Shown piece by piece: positions 7,801-15,364 of a DNA stretch of 64,000 nt. Source of the DNA: Kofleriaceae bacterium (GTDB lineage Bacteria; Myxococcota_A; Polyangia; Haliangiales; Haliangiaceae); NCBI GenBank assembly GCA_018058095.1, contig JAGPCO010000027.1:1-64000 (forward strand), written 5' to 3'. The position numbers and the translations under genes were made by a program. The first letter of the stretch is position 1. Each line of letters starts with the position of its first letter. Under the pieces are notes generated by a model. It was not told the DNA's origin and did no database searches. It saw nothing but the letters and a program-made list of their open reading frames with translations.

Positions 7801-9806
7801 GCGCCGTCGCCGGCCAGGCCGCCGGTCACCACGACGCTGTCGGCCAGCACCGCGTTGAAGCCGCGCAGCAGCTCGGTGCCGCTGACGTTGAGGCCCTCCG
7901 ACAGCACCAGCACCCCGCGCAGGCCGGCCTTGATCGACAGCCGCTTGGCCAGCTGCTGGCCGGCGGTGAAGCTGTCGGCCGCGGAGCGGACCTCGAGCGA
8001 GGCCAGCGCGATGTCGGTCTGGTCGAACCGGGCCACGCTCACCGCGAGGGAGTGATCGCGCACCTCGGCGCCGCGCACCTCACCGGCGGTGGAGCAGCCG
8101 ACCACCAGCGAGTTGGGGAAGGCCTGGCCGAGCTGCTCGAACGCCGCCGGATCCTCGGCGAACTCGGGCGCGCCGAAGGCCAGCACCAGGGTGCGCGGTG
8201 AGTCGAGCGGCGGGAACGGGCCCGACCACGATCGGCTGCCGATGTCGTAGGACACGTCGGCGATCGCCAGGCCGGCGCCGGTGGTGGCGGGCGCGGCGCC
8301 AGGCGCCGCCGCGCCGGGCGCCGGTGGCGGCCGGGTCGCGGGCTTGGCCTGCCGGGCCACCGCCGGCAAGGTGGTGGTCATGACCCGGCCGGGCCGGTTC
8401 TGCGCGGCGGCCTGGGCCTGGGCCTGGGCCAGCGCCTGCGCCTGGGTCGGCGCGACGCCCGGCCGCGGCGTCGTCGGGCTCGCCGGTGCCGTCGTGGGCG
8501 CGGGGGCGGGCGCGGGCGCGGTGCCGTGGACGGTCGCACGCAGCGCAGGCACCGGGCCGGTCGGTGTCGGCGCCGGTCGGGTCGGGACCGGGCCGGTCGC
8601 CCCGGGGCTGGTCCGCGGCGGGGGCGTGGTCCGGCTGCGCGGCCGCGGCAGCGGCGTGGCCGACTCCGACAGCACGGTGACCGTGAGGGTCTCGTTGTGC
8701 AGCGCCGGGTGCCCGGTCGGCGCCGGGCTGATCTGGCTGTAGGCGTAGAAGCCGATCAGCTGCGCGCCGGCGGCTGGCAGCGCCGCCCGCACCCCCTCGA
8801 GCTCCTCGCCGACGCGGTCGCCCAGGACCAGGCGCCGGCCGATACACGACACGGCGATGGTGAGCGAGGTGTCGCCGGCTGGCTGGGTCGTGGTGGCGGC
8901 GCCGACGACGGCGGTGGCCGCGTCGACCAGGTGGTCGGGGTCGGCCTTGAGGAGCTGGCATCGGCCGCCGGCCGGCACGTCGCCGGCGAAGGTGATGCTC
9001 TGCGCCTGGGGGTCGACGGCGAGGACCAGGCGGACGGTGGCGCGCTCGTCGGTGGCCGAGGCGCGCACGGCGATGGGGAAGGCGACGCCGGCGGAGGGCA
9101 GGTCACGCGCGCGTTCGCCGAGGTACTCGGCGTACACCGCCAGCGCCGGCCGGCCGTCGAGCTCGTACAGCACGTTGCCCTCGGCCCGGGTGATGGTGCG
9201 CTCGGGCCCGAGCTTGTCCCATCCACCCTGGGCGCCGTGGCCGATCACGATGTGATCGCCGTAGAAGCCGATGGCGGCGACCAGGTTGGGCTTGACCTTG
9301 CCGGCCACCGCGACCCAGGTCCGCTTGAAGTTGGTGCCGTCGCCGGCCAGGCCGCCGGTGACGACGACGTTGTCGGGCAACACCGCGGACAGCCCGCGGA
9401 CCAGGTCGGCGCCGTTGATGCCGAGGCCTTCGGACAGGACCAGGACCCCGCGCAGGCCGGCCTTGATGGACAGGCGCTTGGCCAGCTGCTGGCCGGCGGT
9501 GAAGCTGTCGGCGGCGGCGCGGACCTCGAGCGAGGCCAGCGCGATGTCGGTCTGATCGAAGCGGGTGACCGCCACCGCCACCGAGCGGTCGCGCACGGCG
9601 GTGTCGTGGATCTCGCCGGCGGTCGAGCAGCCGACCACCAGCGCCTTGGGGAAGGTCTTGGACAGGTCCTCGATGATGCGGGCGTGGTTGGCCACGTCGG
9701 CGGTGCCGAACGCCAGGACCAGGGTCCGCGGCGAGTCCAGCCCACCGTCGGGGGCCGCCGACCAGGTCCGGCGGTCGAGATCGTAGGAGTAGGACTGGCT
9801 GTGCAT
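4860..9806 (-). CDS. Giant double-FIST sensor protein with STAS-like, zinc-ribbon, TM and PDZ domains
   Basis: The product is 1648 aa from the ATG at 9806, preceded by a GGAGT ribosome-binding site; the frame is open further upstream but without a domain. Two tandem FIST (N+C) sensory domains lie at about 15-385 and 525-890 (LDSPRTLVLAFG, VVGCSTAGE, VLVLSEGL, VTGGLAGDG, NVLYELDG in both). They are separated by a Pro/Ala/Gln-rich linker. Then follow a STAS-like domain (about 997-1085; DLGAVDRVTSFGVREW), zinc ribbons (CDACG/CPSC, later CGTCG/CKRC), a second STAS-like segment, a TM helix (about 1360-1382), an LPP20-like domain and a C-terminal PDZ-like domain (about 1550-1648). FIST domains are thought to bind small ligands such as amino acids. 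It is probably the sensory input of this operon. The two FIST copies are very similar, which suggests internal duplication. Confidence 0.88.
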   Translation of the reverse strand: MHSQSYSYDLDRRTWSAAPDGGLDSPRTLVLAFGTADVANHARIIEDLSKTFPKALVVGCSTAGEIHDTAVRDRSVAVAVTRFDQTDIALASLEVRAAADSFTAGQQLAKRLSIKAGLRGVLVLSEGLGINGADLVRGLSAVLPDNVVVTGGLAGDGTNFKRTWVAVAGKVKPNLVAAIGFYGDHIVIGHGAQGGWDKLGPERTITRAEGNVLYELDGRPALAVYAEYLGERARDLPSAGVAFPIAVRASATDERATVRLVLAVDPQAQSITFAGDVPAGGRCQLLKADPDHLVDAATAVVGAATTTQPAGDTSLTIAVSCIGRRLVLGDRVGEELEGVRAALPAAGAQLIGFYAYSQISPAPTGHPALHNETLTVTVLSESATPLPRPRSRTTPPPRTSPGATGPVPTRPAPTPTGPVPALRATVHGTAPAPAPAPTTAPASPTTPRPGVAPTQAQALAQAQAQAAAQNRPGRVMTTTLPAVARQAKPATRPPPAPGAAAPGAAPATTGAGLAIADVSYDIGSRSWSGPFPPLDSPRTLVLAFGAPEFAEDPAAFEQLGQAFPNSLVVGCSTAGEVRGAEVRDHSLAVSVARFDQTDIALASLEVRSAADSFTAGQQLAKRLSIKAGLRGVLVLSEGLNVSGTELLRGFNAVLADSVVVTGGLAGDGANFRRTWVAVGSKLKPNLVAAVGFYGDHVVLGHGSKGGWDKFGPERTVTRAEGNVLYELDGKPALALYAEYLGDRARDLPSVGLLFPLALRASASDDKVVIRTVLAVDARAQSLTFAGEIPSGWRAQLMKADYDRLIDSGGLAAAAAMSTGKPVGQACLALAVSCIGRRLVLGDRTSEELEAVRAGISAKTVHLTGFYAYSQISPFAIGHSDLHNQTMTVTLISESPTPLPRAASSSGGIAAGTGPRAAAPSGRVVATGTDPGRGTGRLPAVDASAPFTRLSTVDMTNPIKAAAQPPPARELTGPLLRAQQPPGPAEATIEKISHGDVTVVRIAGRLTEAFKGDALGRTLRGRVLFDLGAVDRVTSFGVREWLSMFAAANRDVTECYLGRCSESVVNQLGMIRKFDGGARIISFFAPYLCDACGHNFERLFDCEFEAEVIEGGARDTVKCPSCSEPARFDDDARTYLGFATAHLRQPVPADLRALHDSLANAAAPTRRDEIDKVVEGDSTRVRIQTRLTPQLRWRRILDGIEGRLILDFANSTGVDAAGVSALEDALRALPGEVSEASVEGATFALASQLRLASPKIRITSVTLEGRCGTCGVHRVATVRVPDLAADRAAGRAHVVRCKRCNGELEIAIPPGIEILARRVGSPTLPPPMLGPVDEASAPVPLPSMLAPTVPATVATAVAPARRGPGLATFVLAVGLAGAIGALIMVLASGRRDGATPAAVLAPAAGSGSAAPEAEAEPTWTGGGELPPGWVDRALVVEADAVYAVGRSVVAPSAEAAIEGARLDASLRLLDRVQQDLVGSTIGKFLDARAASMPPAGPGAAARFARQQPAIAGIERVDTSTRKSADGIEVYARFKLTRAAYDDVVKSYRATGRFRGMTFGLLFPRLDATIPTKGDLIVLAVEPRTAAAQAAVRPGDVVLKVAGKPHPGAKAFESAALQAWVDTPYDQRVIVELESAGASRNVGFLRPDPR

Positions 9807-9898
9807 CGTTGGGACTCCGGGCCGAGCGCGGCAGGGCGGACGTGACAGGACGAAACCTGAGGCGTGCGACGTGGCGCGACGCGGGGGGCGAGGGCAGC

Positions 9899-11113
9899 TT
9901 ACTTCACGTAGGTGACGACGATCGTGATGTCGTCCCCCAGCGGCAGATCGGGGCCGCGGAACGTCGCGAGCGCCTCGATGATCGCGTCGCGCACCGCGAT
10001 GGCGCCGCCGCTGGCCGCGCGCAGGCTGACCGCGCGCAGGCGACGCTCGGTGAACTGTTCGCCGTCGGGGTTCTCGGCCTCGACCACGCCATCGGTGGTC
10101 CACACCAGGAGGTCGCCCGAGCGGACCGGCGTGGTCTCGGTCCGGTACCGGCTGTCGGCGGCGGCGCCGAGCGGGGGGCCCTCGACCACCAGCGGGTGCA
10201 CCACGCCGCCGCGCAACAGGATCGGGAAGTGGTGGCCGGCGTTGGCCGAGGTCACGGTCATGGCGCGCGGGTCGATGATCGCCGCGACGCAGGTCATGAG
10301 GACCCGCCGCTTGGCGGTCTCGAACAGCGCCAGGTTCATGTGCCGGAGCAGCTCGTCGGCGGTGATGGCGGCGCCGGTCAGCTGGCGCGACAGCTCACAG
10401 GCCGCCTTGGCCGCGCCGGTGAAGATGGCCGAGGCGATGCCGTGGCCGGTGACGTCGCCGAGCACGAGCAGGGTCCGATCACCGCCGACGTCGGCCACGC
10501 TCCACCAGTCACCGCCACACTCGGCGGCGGGCTGGAAGTGACCGGCGATGACCAGGCCCTCGCGGTCGAGCTCGTTCTCGCCAGGGACCAGCAGCTGTTG
10601 CACCGCGCGCGCCACCTCGATCTCCTTGCGCGCCGAGGTCTGCTCCGCCATCTCGGTCATGAGCCGGGTCAGGTCCTCGGCCAGGCGGATCATGTGGCCA
10701 CGCACGATCGACAGCTCGCTGGTGTGCTCCGGAATGCCGGCGCGCTGGCGATCGAGCAGGGCGCCGAGCTTGATGGCCAGCTCGCGCTTGGACGACTCGA
10801 TGCCACCGGTGAGCGCCTCGTCGCGCACCAGCTGGCCGAACTCGGCAAGGGTCGACGACACGTTGCTGACCAGCTCCTGCACGGTCGCGCGCTCGAGATC
10901 GACCTGGTGACGCCACTGCTCGATCTCGTTGTTCGACAGATCGACCGACCGCGTGAGCAGGGCGCGATCGTCGTTCATGTGCTGGTAGTGCTCGTTGATG
11001 GTCGCCAGCAGGCGGGCCCAGGCCTCGGCGCTGGGCGGATCGGACTCGCTGGCGATCCCCAGCCTCTTGAGCTGGCGCGCCAGCACCGGATCCAACGAGC
11101 GTGGTCCCATCAT
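9899..11113 (-). CDS. SpoIIE-type PP2C serine phosphatase
   Basis: The product is 404 aa. The N-terminal half (about 1-185) is helical and probably coiled-coil, with no known sensor domain. The C-terminal half (about 190-404) is a PP2C/SpoIIE phosphatase with metal-binding motifs intact: FQPAAECGGDWW, LGDVTGHG, WTTDG and LGDDITIVV. Two consecutive ATG codons (11113, 11110) fit the start; I use the first. It is the first gene of the four-gene minus-strand operon, 92 bp ahead of the FIST protein. In partner-switching systems such phosphatases dephosphorylate STAS proteins, and the two downstream products contain STAS-like domains with Ser/Thr at the expected position. A weak TTGCAG/TACAGT promoter-like pair lies at 11154-11124, with non-ideal spacing. 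Confidence 0.9.
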   Translation of the reverse strand: MMGPRSLDPVLARQLKRLGIASESDPPSAEAWARLLATINEHYQHMNDDRALLTRSVDLSNNEIEQWRHQVDLERATVQELVSNVSSTLAEFGQLVRDEALTGGIESSKRELAIKLGALLDRQRAGIPEHTSELSIVRGHMIRLAEDLTRLMTEMAEQTSARKEIEVARAVQQLLVPGENELDREGLVIAGHFQPAAECGGDWWSVADVGGDRTLLVLGDVTGHGIASAIFTGAAKAACELSRQLTGAAITADELLRHMNLALFETAKRRVLMTCVAAIIDPRAMTVTSANAGHHFPILLRGGVVHPLVVEGPPLGAAADSRYRTETTPVRSGDLLVWTTDGVVEAENPDGEQFTERRLRAVSLRAASGGAIAVRDAIIEALATFRGPDLPLGDDITIVVTYVK

Positions 11114-11221
11114 CCCCAGTGAAGACTGTAACGCGAGACGCTGTCGGCCCTGCAAGCCATGGGTGACAAAGGCGCCGGTGCGGACAAGTGGTTGCAGGCC
11201 CGACACCAGCGCGGCGAGCGG

Positions 11222-11851
11222 TCACGGCGAGCGGTAGTGGAACGCGAGCTGGTCGGGGCCGTAGCGGTGGTCGCGGCCCAGGGGACAGGCGTCCCGAACC
11301 GCGATCCACCGAGCCGGCTCCCACCCCGCCTCGGCGCGGGCCCGCTCAAAGGTCGGACCACACCCGGTCGCGCACGAACAGGCCGCCGGCGCCATCGCGA
11401 CCCACGGGCCGGCCTCGGCGTCGACCACCACCAGCGCCCGCAGCGCGATCCACGGCCCGGCCTCGGGATCGATCGCCAGGTGGCACGCGCCGACCTTGAG
11501 GCCGGCCGCACGCGCGACCGCGGTCAGCGGCACGAAGTCCGGCGCGGCCACGTGGGCGAGGTGGAGATGATGGCGCACGGGCAGGTCGCGCAGCGCCGAG
11601 GCCAGCGCCGCGTCGACGTAGCGGTCGAGCGGGTCCGGGCTGTCGACCCAGCCCGGCGCGGCACGGGCGGCCACGAAGTGAGGCCACAGCGCGCGCGTGT
11701 TGCCGACGAGCAGGGCGAGGGGATCCGGCCGGGCGAAGCCGTGCTGGCGGACCCGGGCCGGGACCTCCGTCGGCAGGGCGCGGACCGGCACGGGCCACAT
11801 CCGGTCGAGCCCGTGCTCGGCCAGGCGTCGTCGCAGCGTGTCCCGCCACAT
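11222..11851 (-). CDS. CblC/MMACHC-like protein (cobalamin-processing family)
   Basis: The product is 209 aa. By eye it matches the layout of animal MMACHC (CblC): LLVGNTRALW near the N-terminus, DPLDRYVD, an AGPWIALRALVVVDAEAGPW strand pair matching GWFAIRGVVLL, and a C-terminal AGWEPARWIAVRDACPLG matching the FNFHWRDWTYRDAV segment of CblC. CblC removes the upper ligand of incoming cobalamin using flavin or glutathione. Here a CSCATGC cluster sits where animal proteins have none that I recall, and a redox role for it is possible. The start codon ATG at 11851 is the only good one. The gene stands alone, upstream of the SpoIIE operon on the same strand. The family call is fairly good; the reaction is inferred. 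Confidence 0.65.
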   Translation of the reverse strand: MWRDTLRRRLAEHGLDRMWPVPVRALPTEVPARVRQHGFARPDPLALLVGNTRALWPHFVAARAAPGWVDSPDPLDRYVDAALASALRDLPVRHHLHLAHVAAPDFVPLTAVARAAGLKVGACHLAIDPEAGPWIALRALVVVDAEAGPWVAMAPAACSCATGCGPTFERARAEAGWEPARWIAVRDACPLGRDHRYGPDQLAFHYRSP

Positions 11852-11860
11852 GCGCGCAGC

Positions 11861-11875
11861 CTAGCAGGCCGCTGA
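11861..11875. repeat. Degenerate copy of the CTAGCAGG repeat end
   Basis: CTAGCAGGCCGCTGA matches the reverse complement of the repeat end at 753-767 (CTAGCAGGCTGCTGA) with one difference. Only one arm remains. It sits in the divergent gap between the CblC-like and hydrolase genes. Confidence 0.5.
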
Positions 11876-12012
11876 CAGACGGCGCCGGCCGAGCGATCGG
11901 TCACGAGCACGGGCAGGATGCTGCAGACGCCGCTGCGCCGCCCTGGTCAGCACCCCGGGGCGACCTCGGCGCCCACGGGTTGACCGCGCCGGCCGACCTG
12001 GCAAGCTGGGGC

Positions 12013-12864
12013 GTGGTCGATCTCGCCGTCGAGGAGCTGGTCGGCGCCGACGGCGCGCCGGCGCGCTGGCTGGTGCTGACCCACGGCATCTACGGCAGCG
12101 GCGGCAACTGGCGCAGCATCGGCCGTCGCCTCGTCGCCGCGCGTCCGGGCTGGGGCGTCGCCCTGGTCGACCTGCGGGGCCACGGCCGCTCGCCTTCGGG
12201 AGCCGCGCCGCACGATCTCGCCGCCTGTGCCGCCGACGTCGACCGGGTGATCGACCGGCTCGAGGCGCGGGCCCCGGTCGCCGCGGTGGCCGGGCACAGC
12301 TTCGGCGGGAAGGTCATGCTGGCGCTGCGCCAGGGTCGGGCCGGTCGGTCCGGCCCGGCTCAGACCTGGGTGCTCGACGCCAGCCCGAGCGCCCGGCCCG
12401 ACGCGCTGGGCGATCCCGACAACAGCGTGGTCGCGGTGCTGCGGGCCATCGAGGACGGTCCGTCGACCTGGCCCGATCGCGCCGCCCTGGTGGCGCACCT
12501 GGGTCAGCGCGGCATCATCGCCGCGGTCGCGCAGTGGTTCGCGATGAACCTGGTGCCGGCGGCGGCCGGCTACCGGCTGCGGCTCGATCCGGCCCAGCTG
12601 CGTGCGCTCCTGTCCGACTACTTCGCGCGGGATCTGTGGTCGGCGATCGATCCCGTCGACGCGGCCGGCACCGCGCTGCCGGGCGTGGTCCACGTCGTCG
12701 TCGGCGACCGCTCGCCGGCGCTGAGCCCGGCCGACCGCGCCCGCCTGGCCCGCCTGCAGGCGACGCCTGGGGCCGGCCTGACCGTGCACCACCTCGACGC
12801 GGGACACTGGCTCAACGCCGACGCCCCCGACGCCGTGGTCGCCCTCCTCGCCGCCACCCTGTGA
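12013..12864 (+). CDS. Alpha/beta hydrolase
   Basis: The product is 283 aa from GTG 12013. The fold is a typical alpha/beta hydrolase of the YbfF/abhydrolase_1 kind: the HGIYGSGGNW oxyanion-hole motif, LVDLRGHGRSP, the nucleophile elbow GHSFGG (Ser near 100), the acid Asp in the VVGDRS region and a late His in LDAGHWLN. The substrate is not evident; an esterase is likely. A TTG at 11980 would add 11 residues but has no Shine-Dalgarno. GTG 12013 follows a GGGG stretch and starts closer to the first strand. It is convergent with the GNAT gene; the 36-bp gap holds a GC palindrome (GGCCGGCGCCGGCC) that may help termination. Confidence 0.8.
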   Translation: MVDLAVEELVGADGAPARWLVLTHGIYGSGGNWRSIGRRLVAARPGWGVALVDLRGHGRSPSGAAPHDLAACAADVDRVIDRLEARAPVAAVAGHSFGGKVMLALRQGRAGRSGPAQTWVLDASPSARPDALGDPDNSVVAVLRAIEDGPSTWPDRAALVAHLGQRGIIAAVAQWFAMNLVPAAAGYRLRLDPAQLRALLSDYFARDLWSAIDPVDAAGTALPGVVHVVVGDRSPALSPADRARLARLQATPGAGLTVHHLDAGHWLNADAPDAVVALLAATL

Positions 12865-12900
12865 ACCCGCCTCCGCCGCGTGGCGGCCGGCGCCGGCCGG

Positions 12901-13590
12901 TCAGCCGCCCGTGGGCTCGCGCTCGGGCGGCAGCGCCCGCGGCGGCAGCAGCTCGGGCTCGGTGTCGATGGCGCAGGCCATGAAGATGGCGGCGTCGAGC
13001 TTCTTGAAGTCGCGCTTCTTGTACCAGGCCAGCGCGTTCTCGTTGTTCTCGGCCACCTCGAGCACGAGGTGGGTCAGGCCGTTGACGCGGGCCAGGTGGT
13101 GCAGCTGCTCGAGCACGAACGAGCCGACGCCGCGGCCGTGGTAGTCGGGGTGTACGGCCAGCTCGTCGACGAACAGCGGCCGCATGTCGCGCTTCTCGAA
13201 GTAGCGCGGGTTGATCCAGTTGTCGGAGCCGGTCACCTCGAAGCTGCACTCGGCGTACGCGACGATCTGGCCGTCGACCTCGAAGATGAGCTGCTCGATG
13301 CCCTCCTCCTCGTAGATCTCGTCGAACCGGTGCTTGGAGCGTGGCCGCTGGTACTCGACGGTCTCGGCGTTGACGTCGCGGAAGCTGACCTTGAGGAACT
13401 CCCAGGCCCGGTTCAGATCACGCCGGTGGATGCGTCGGACCTCGATGACCGGGCCGACCGGGGCCTTGGGCTTGCCCTTACCCTTGGCCTTGCCGCTGCG
13501 GGCTGGCGCCGAGGCGGTGGGGGCGGCCACCGTGGTGGTGGTCGCAGTCGAGGTCCCGCTCCGGGTCGTCGATCGCTGGCGTCGCGCCAT
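12901..13590 (-). CDS. GNAT-family N-acetyltransferase
   Basis: The product is 229 aa. After a low-complexity, Thr/Ala/Lys-rich tail (about 1-45) comes a complete GNAT domain: the acetyl-CoA-binding strand and loop FVDELAVHPDYHGRGVGSFV, then LVLEVAENNENALAWYKKRDFKK, which is motif B. The substrate is unknown; it could be a small molecule or a protein N-terminus. It follows def by 102 bp on the same strand, so it may share the transcript. The disordered tail is unusual for the family and could be a linker. Confidence 0.85.
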   Translation of the reverse strand: MARRQRSTTRSGTSTATTTTVAAPTASAPARSGKAKGKGKPKAPVGPVIEVRRIHRRDLNRAWEFLKVSFRDVNAETVEYQRPRSKHRFDEIYEEEGIEQLIFEVDGQIVAYAECSFEVTGSDNWINPRYFEKRDMRPLFVDELAVHPDYHGRGVGSFVLEQLHHLARVNGLTHLVLEVAENNENALAWYKKRDFKKLDAAIFMACAIDTEPELLPPRALPPEREPTGG

Positions 13591-13692
13591 GGCGCGCCAT
13601 CGTAGGGGCTGTGCCCTTCGAGGGCCAGTCCCTGTCCACCGTACTTCACCGGTCCTGGCGTGGCCGGGCGCGGGGACAGCGCCGGCGGCGGG

Positions 13693-14268
13693 TCACGAGC
13701 CGACGCGGGCGACCAGGGCCGCCACCTCGTCGACGAAGGCGGCGCGGTGGTGGCGATCGAACTCGGTCCAGGTCGCGAACGTGGTCGGATCGGTCACGCG
13801 GTCGACGAAGATCGTGCCGAGCAGGTGGTCGACCTCGTGCTGGTAGGTCCCGGCCTTGAGGCCGTGTACGACCTCGTCGACCGGGTTGCCCTCGCGATCC
13901 CACGCCTGCACCCGCAGGTGGACGAAGCGGCGAACCTGCCCGCGCAGGTTGGGCACGCTCAGGCACCCCTCGTAGTTGGCGAAGGTCTCGTCGCCGACCG
14001 GCGTCAGGACCGGGTTGACCAGCACGGTGAGCGGGATGCGCGGCTTGTACGGGTAGCGCGGGTTGTCGCGCACCTCGATCGCGCACACCTGGATCGGCTC
14101 GTAGATCTGCGGCGCCGCCAGCCCGGCCCCGTCGGCGTCGCGCATGGTGTCGATGAGATCGTCGATGAACACCTGCATGGCCGGGCTGGCCAGCTCGTCG
14201 CGGCCGACGGGGCGCGACACCTGGCGCAGGACCGGGTGCCCGATCTGGGCGATCTTGCGGATGGCCAT
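13693..14268 (-). CDS. def: Peptide deformylase
   Basis: The product is 191 aa and removes the formyl group from the initiator methionine of new proteins, in the cytoplasm. The three metal/active-site motifs are all present: GAGLAAPQI (motif 1), EGCLSVP (motif 2, metal Cys) and QHEVDHLLG (motif 3, metal His pair and catalytic Glu). The length is usual. It starts 25 bp after pyrD on the same strand, in a lipoprotein-pyrD-def run. Confidence 0.96.
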   Translation of the reverse strand: MAIRKIAQIGHPVLRQVSRPVGRDELASPAMQVFIDDLIDTMRDADGAGLAAPQIYEPIQVCAIEVRDNPRYPYKPRIPLTVLVNPVLTPVGDETFANYEGCLSVPNLRGQVRRFVHLRVQAWDREGNPVDEVVHGLKAGTYQHEVDHLLGTIFVDRVTDPTTFATWTEFDRHHRAAFVDEVAALVARVGS

Positions 14269-14293
14269 GCCGGCAGGATAGCAGGCGGGCCGG

Positions 14294-15346
14294 TCAGCGC
14301 CGCGTGCGCCGCCGCGTCAGCCCACGATGGATGGCGCGGGCCCAGCCCGGGCCGCCGTAGACGAACCCGGTGTAGGCCTGGCACAGGGTGGCGCCGTCGG
14401 TCAGGCGGGCGGCCACGTCGTCGGCGTGCTCGATGCCGCCGACGGAGATGATGACCAGGTCGGGGCCAACCGCGGCGCGCAGGCGGCGCAGGACCTGGCG
14501 CGACCGCTCGGCCACCGGGCGGCCCGAGATGCCGCCGGCGCCGAGCCGCTCGACCTCGGCCGCCGGGGTGGTGAGGCCAGCGCGGGAGATGGTGGTGTTG
14601 GTGGCGACCAGGCCGTCGAGCCCGAGCTCGAGCGCGAGCGCGGCCACGGCGTCGACGTCGGCGTCGGCCAGGTCGGGCGCGATCTTGACCAGGAGCGGGA
14701 CGCGGCGGTCCGGGCAGGCGCGGTCGGCCGCGGTCCGCACCGCCTGCAGCAGCGGGCGCAGCTTGTCGATCGACTGCAGGTCGCGCAGGCCTGGGGTGTT
14801 GGGCGACGACACGTTCACCACCAGGTAGTCGGCCACCGGCGCGACCTGCGTGGTGCTGGTGACGTAGTCGGCGATGGCCTCGGCCTCGTCGACCCGCTTG
14901 GTCTTGCCGATGTTGACGCCGACCACGCCACCGCGGTGGCGGCGACGGGCCAGCCGGGCCGCGGCGGCGGCGGCGCCCTGGTTGTTGAAGCCGAGCCGGT
15001 TGAGCAGCGCGTGGTCACGCGGCAGCCGGAACATGCGCGGGCGCGGGTTGCCCGGCTGGGCCTGGCCGGTCACCGTGCCGACCTCGACGAAGGCAAAGCC
15101 GAGCGCGAGCAGCGCGTCGACGCCGCGCCCGTCCTTGTCGAAGCCGGCGGCCAGGCCGAGCGGGCCGGGGAAGCGAAGGCCGAGCGCGTCGATGCCCAGG
15201 TCCGGATCGCGGAGGCGGCCCCACCACGCCAGCAGCGCGCCCAGGCCGGGCGTCGCCCGCAGCATCCGCAGCGCGGCGAACGCGACCCGGTGGGTGCCCT
15301 CCGCCGGCAGGTGGCGGAGCAAGAGCCAGTACAGCAGCCGGTACAT
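14294..15346 (-). CDS. pyrD: Dihydroorotate dehydrogenase (quinone), class 2
   Basis: The product is 350 aa and oxidises dihydroorotate to orotate with membrane quinone as acceptor (pyrimidine synthesis, fourth step). The amphipathic N-terminus ([12 protein letters not shown]) is the class 2 membrane-contact helix. FMN and substrate motifs are [19 protein letters not shown] and [12 protein letters not shown], with serine as the catalytic base. Later come [14 protein letters not shown] and [11 protein letters not shown]. It is the middle gene of a tight run (18 bp after the lipoprotein, 25 bp before def). Confidence 0.96.
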   Translation of the reverse strand: MYRLLYWLLLRHLPAEGTHRVAFAALRMLRATPGLGALLAWWGRLRDPDLGIDALGLRFPGPLGLAAGFDKDGRGVDALLALGFAFVEVGTVTGQAQPGNPRPRMFRLPRDHALLNRLGFNNQGAAAAAARLARRRHRGGVVGVNIGKTKRVDEAEAIADYVTSTTQVAPVADYLVVNVSSPNTPGLRDLQSIDKLRPLLQAVRTAADRACPDRRVPLLVKIAPDLADADVDAVAALALELGLDGLVATNTTISRAGLTTPAAEVERLGAGGISGRPVAERSRQVLRRLRAAVGPDLVIISVGGIEHADDVAARLTDGATLCQAYTGFVYGGPGWARAIHRGLTRRRTRR

Positions 15347-15364
15347 GCCTCGTGCCTGCGGCCG

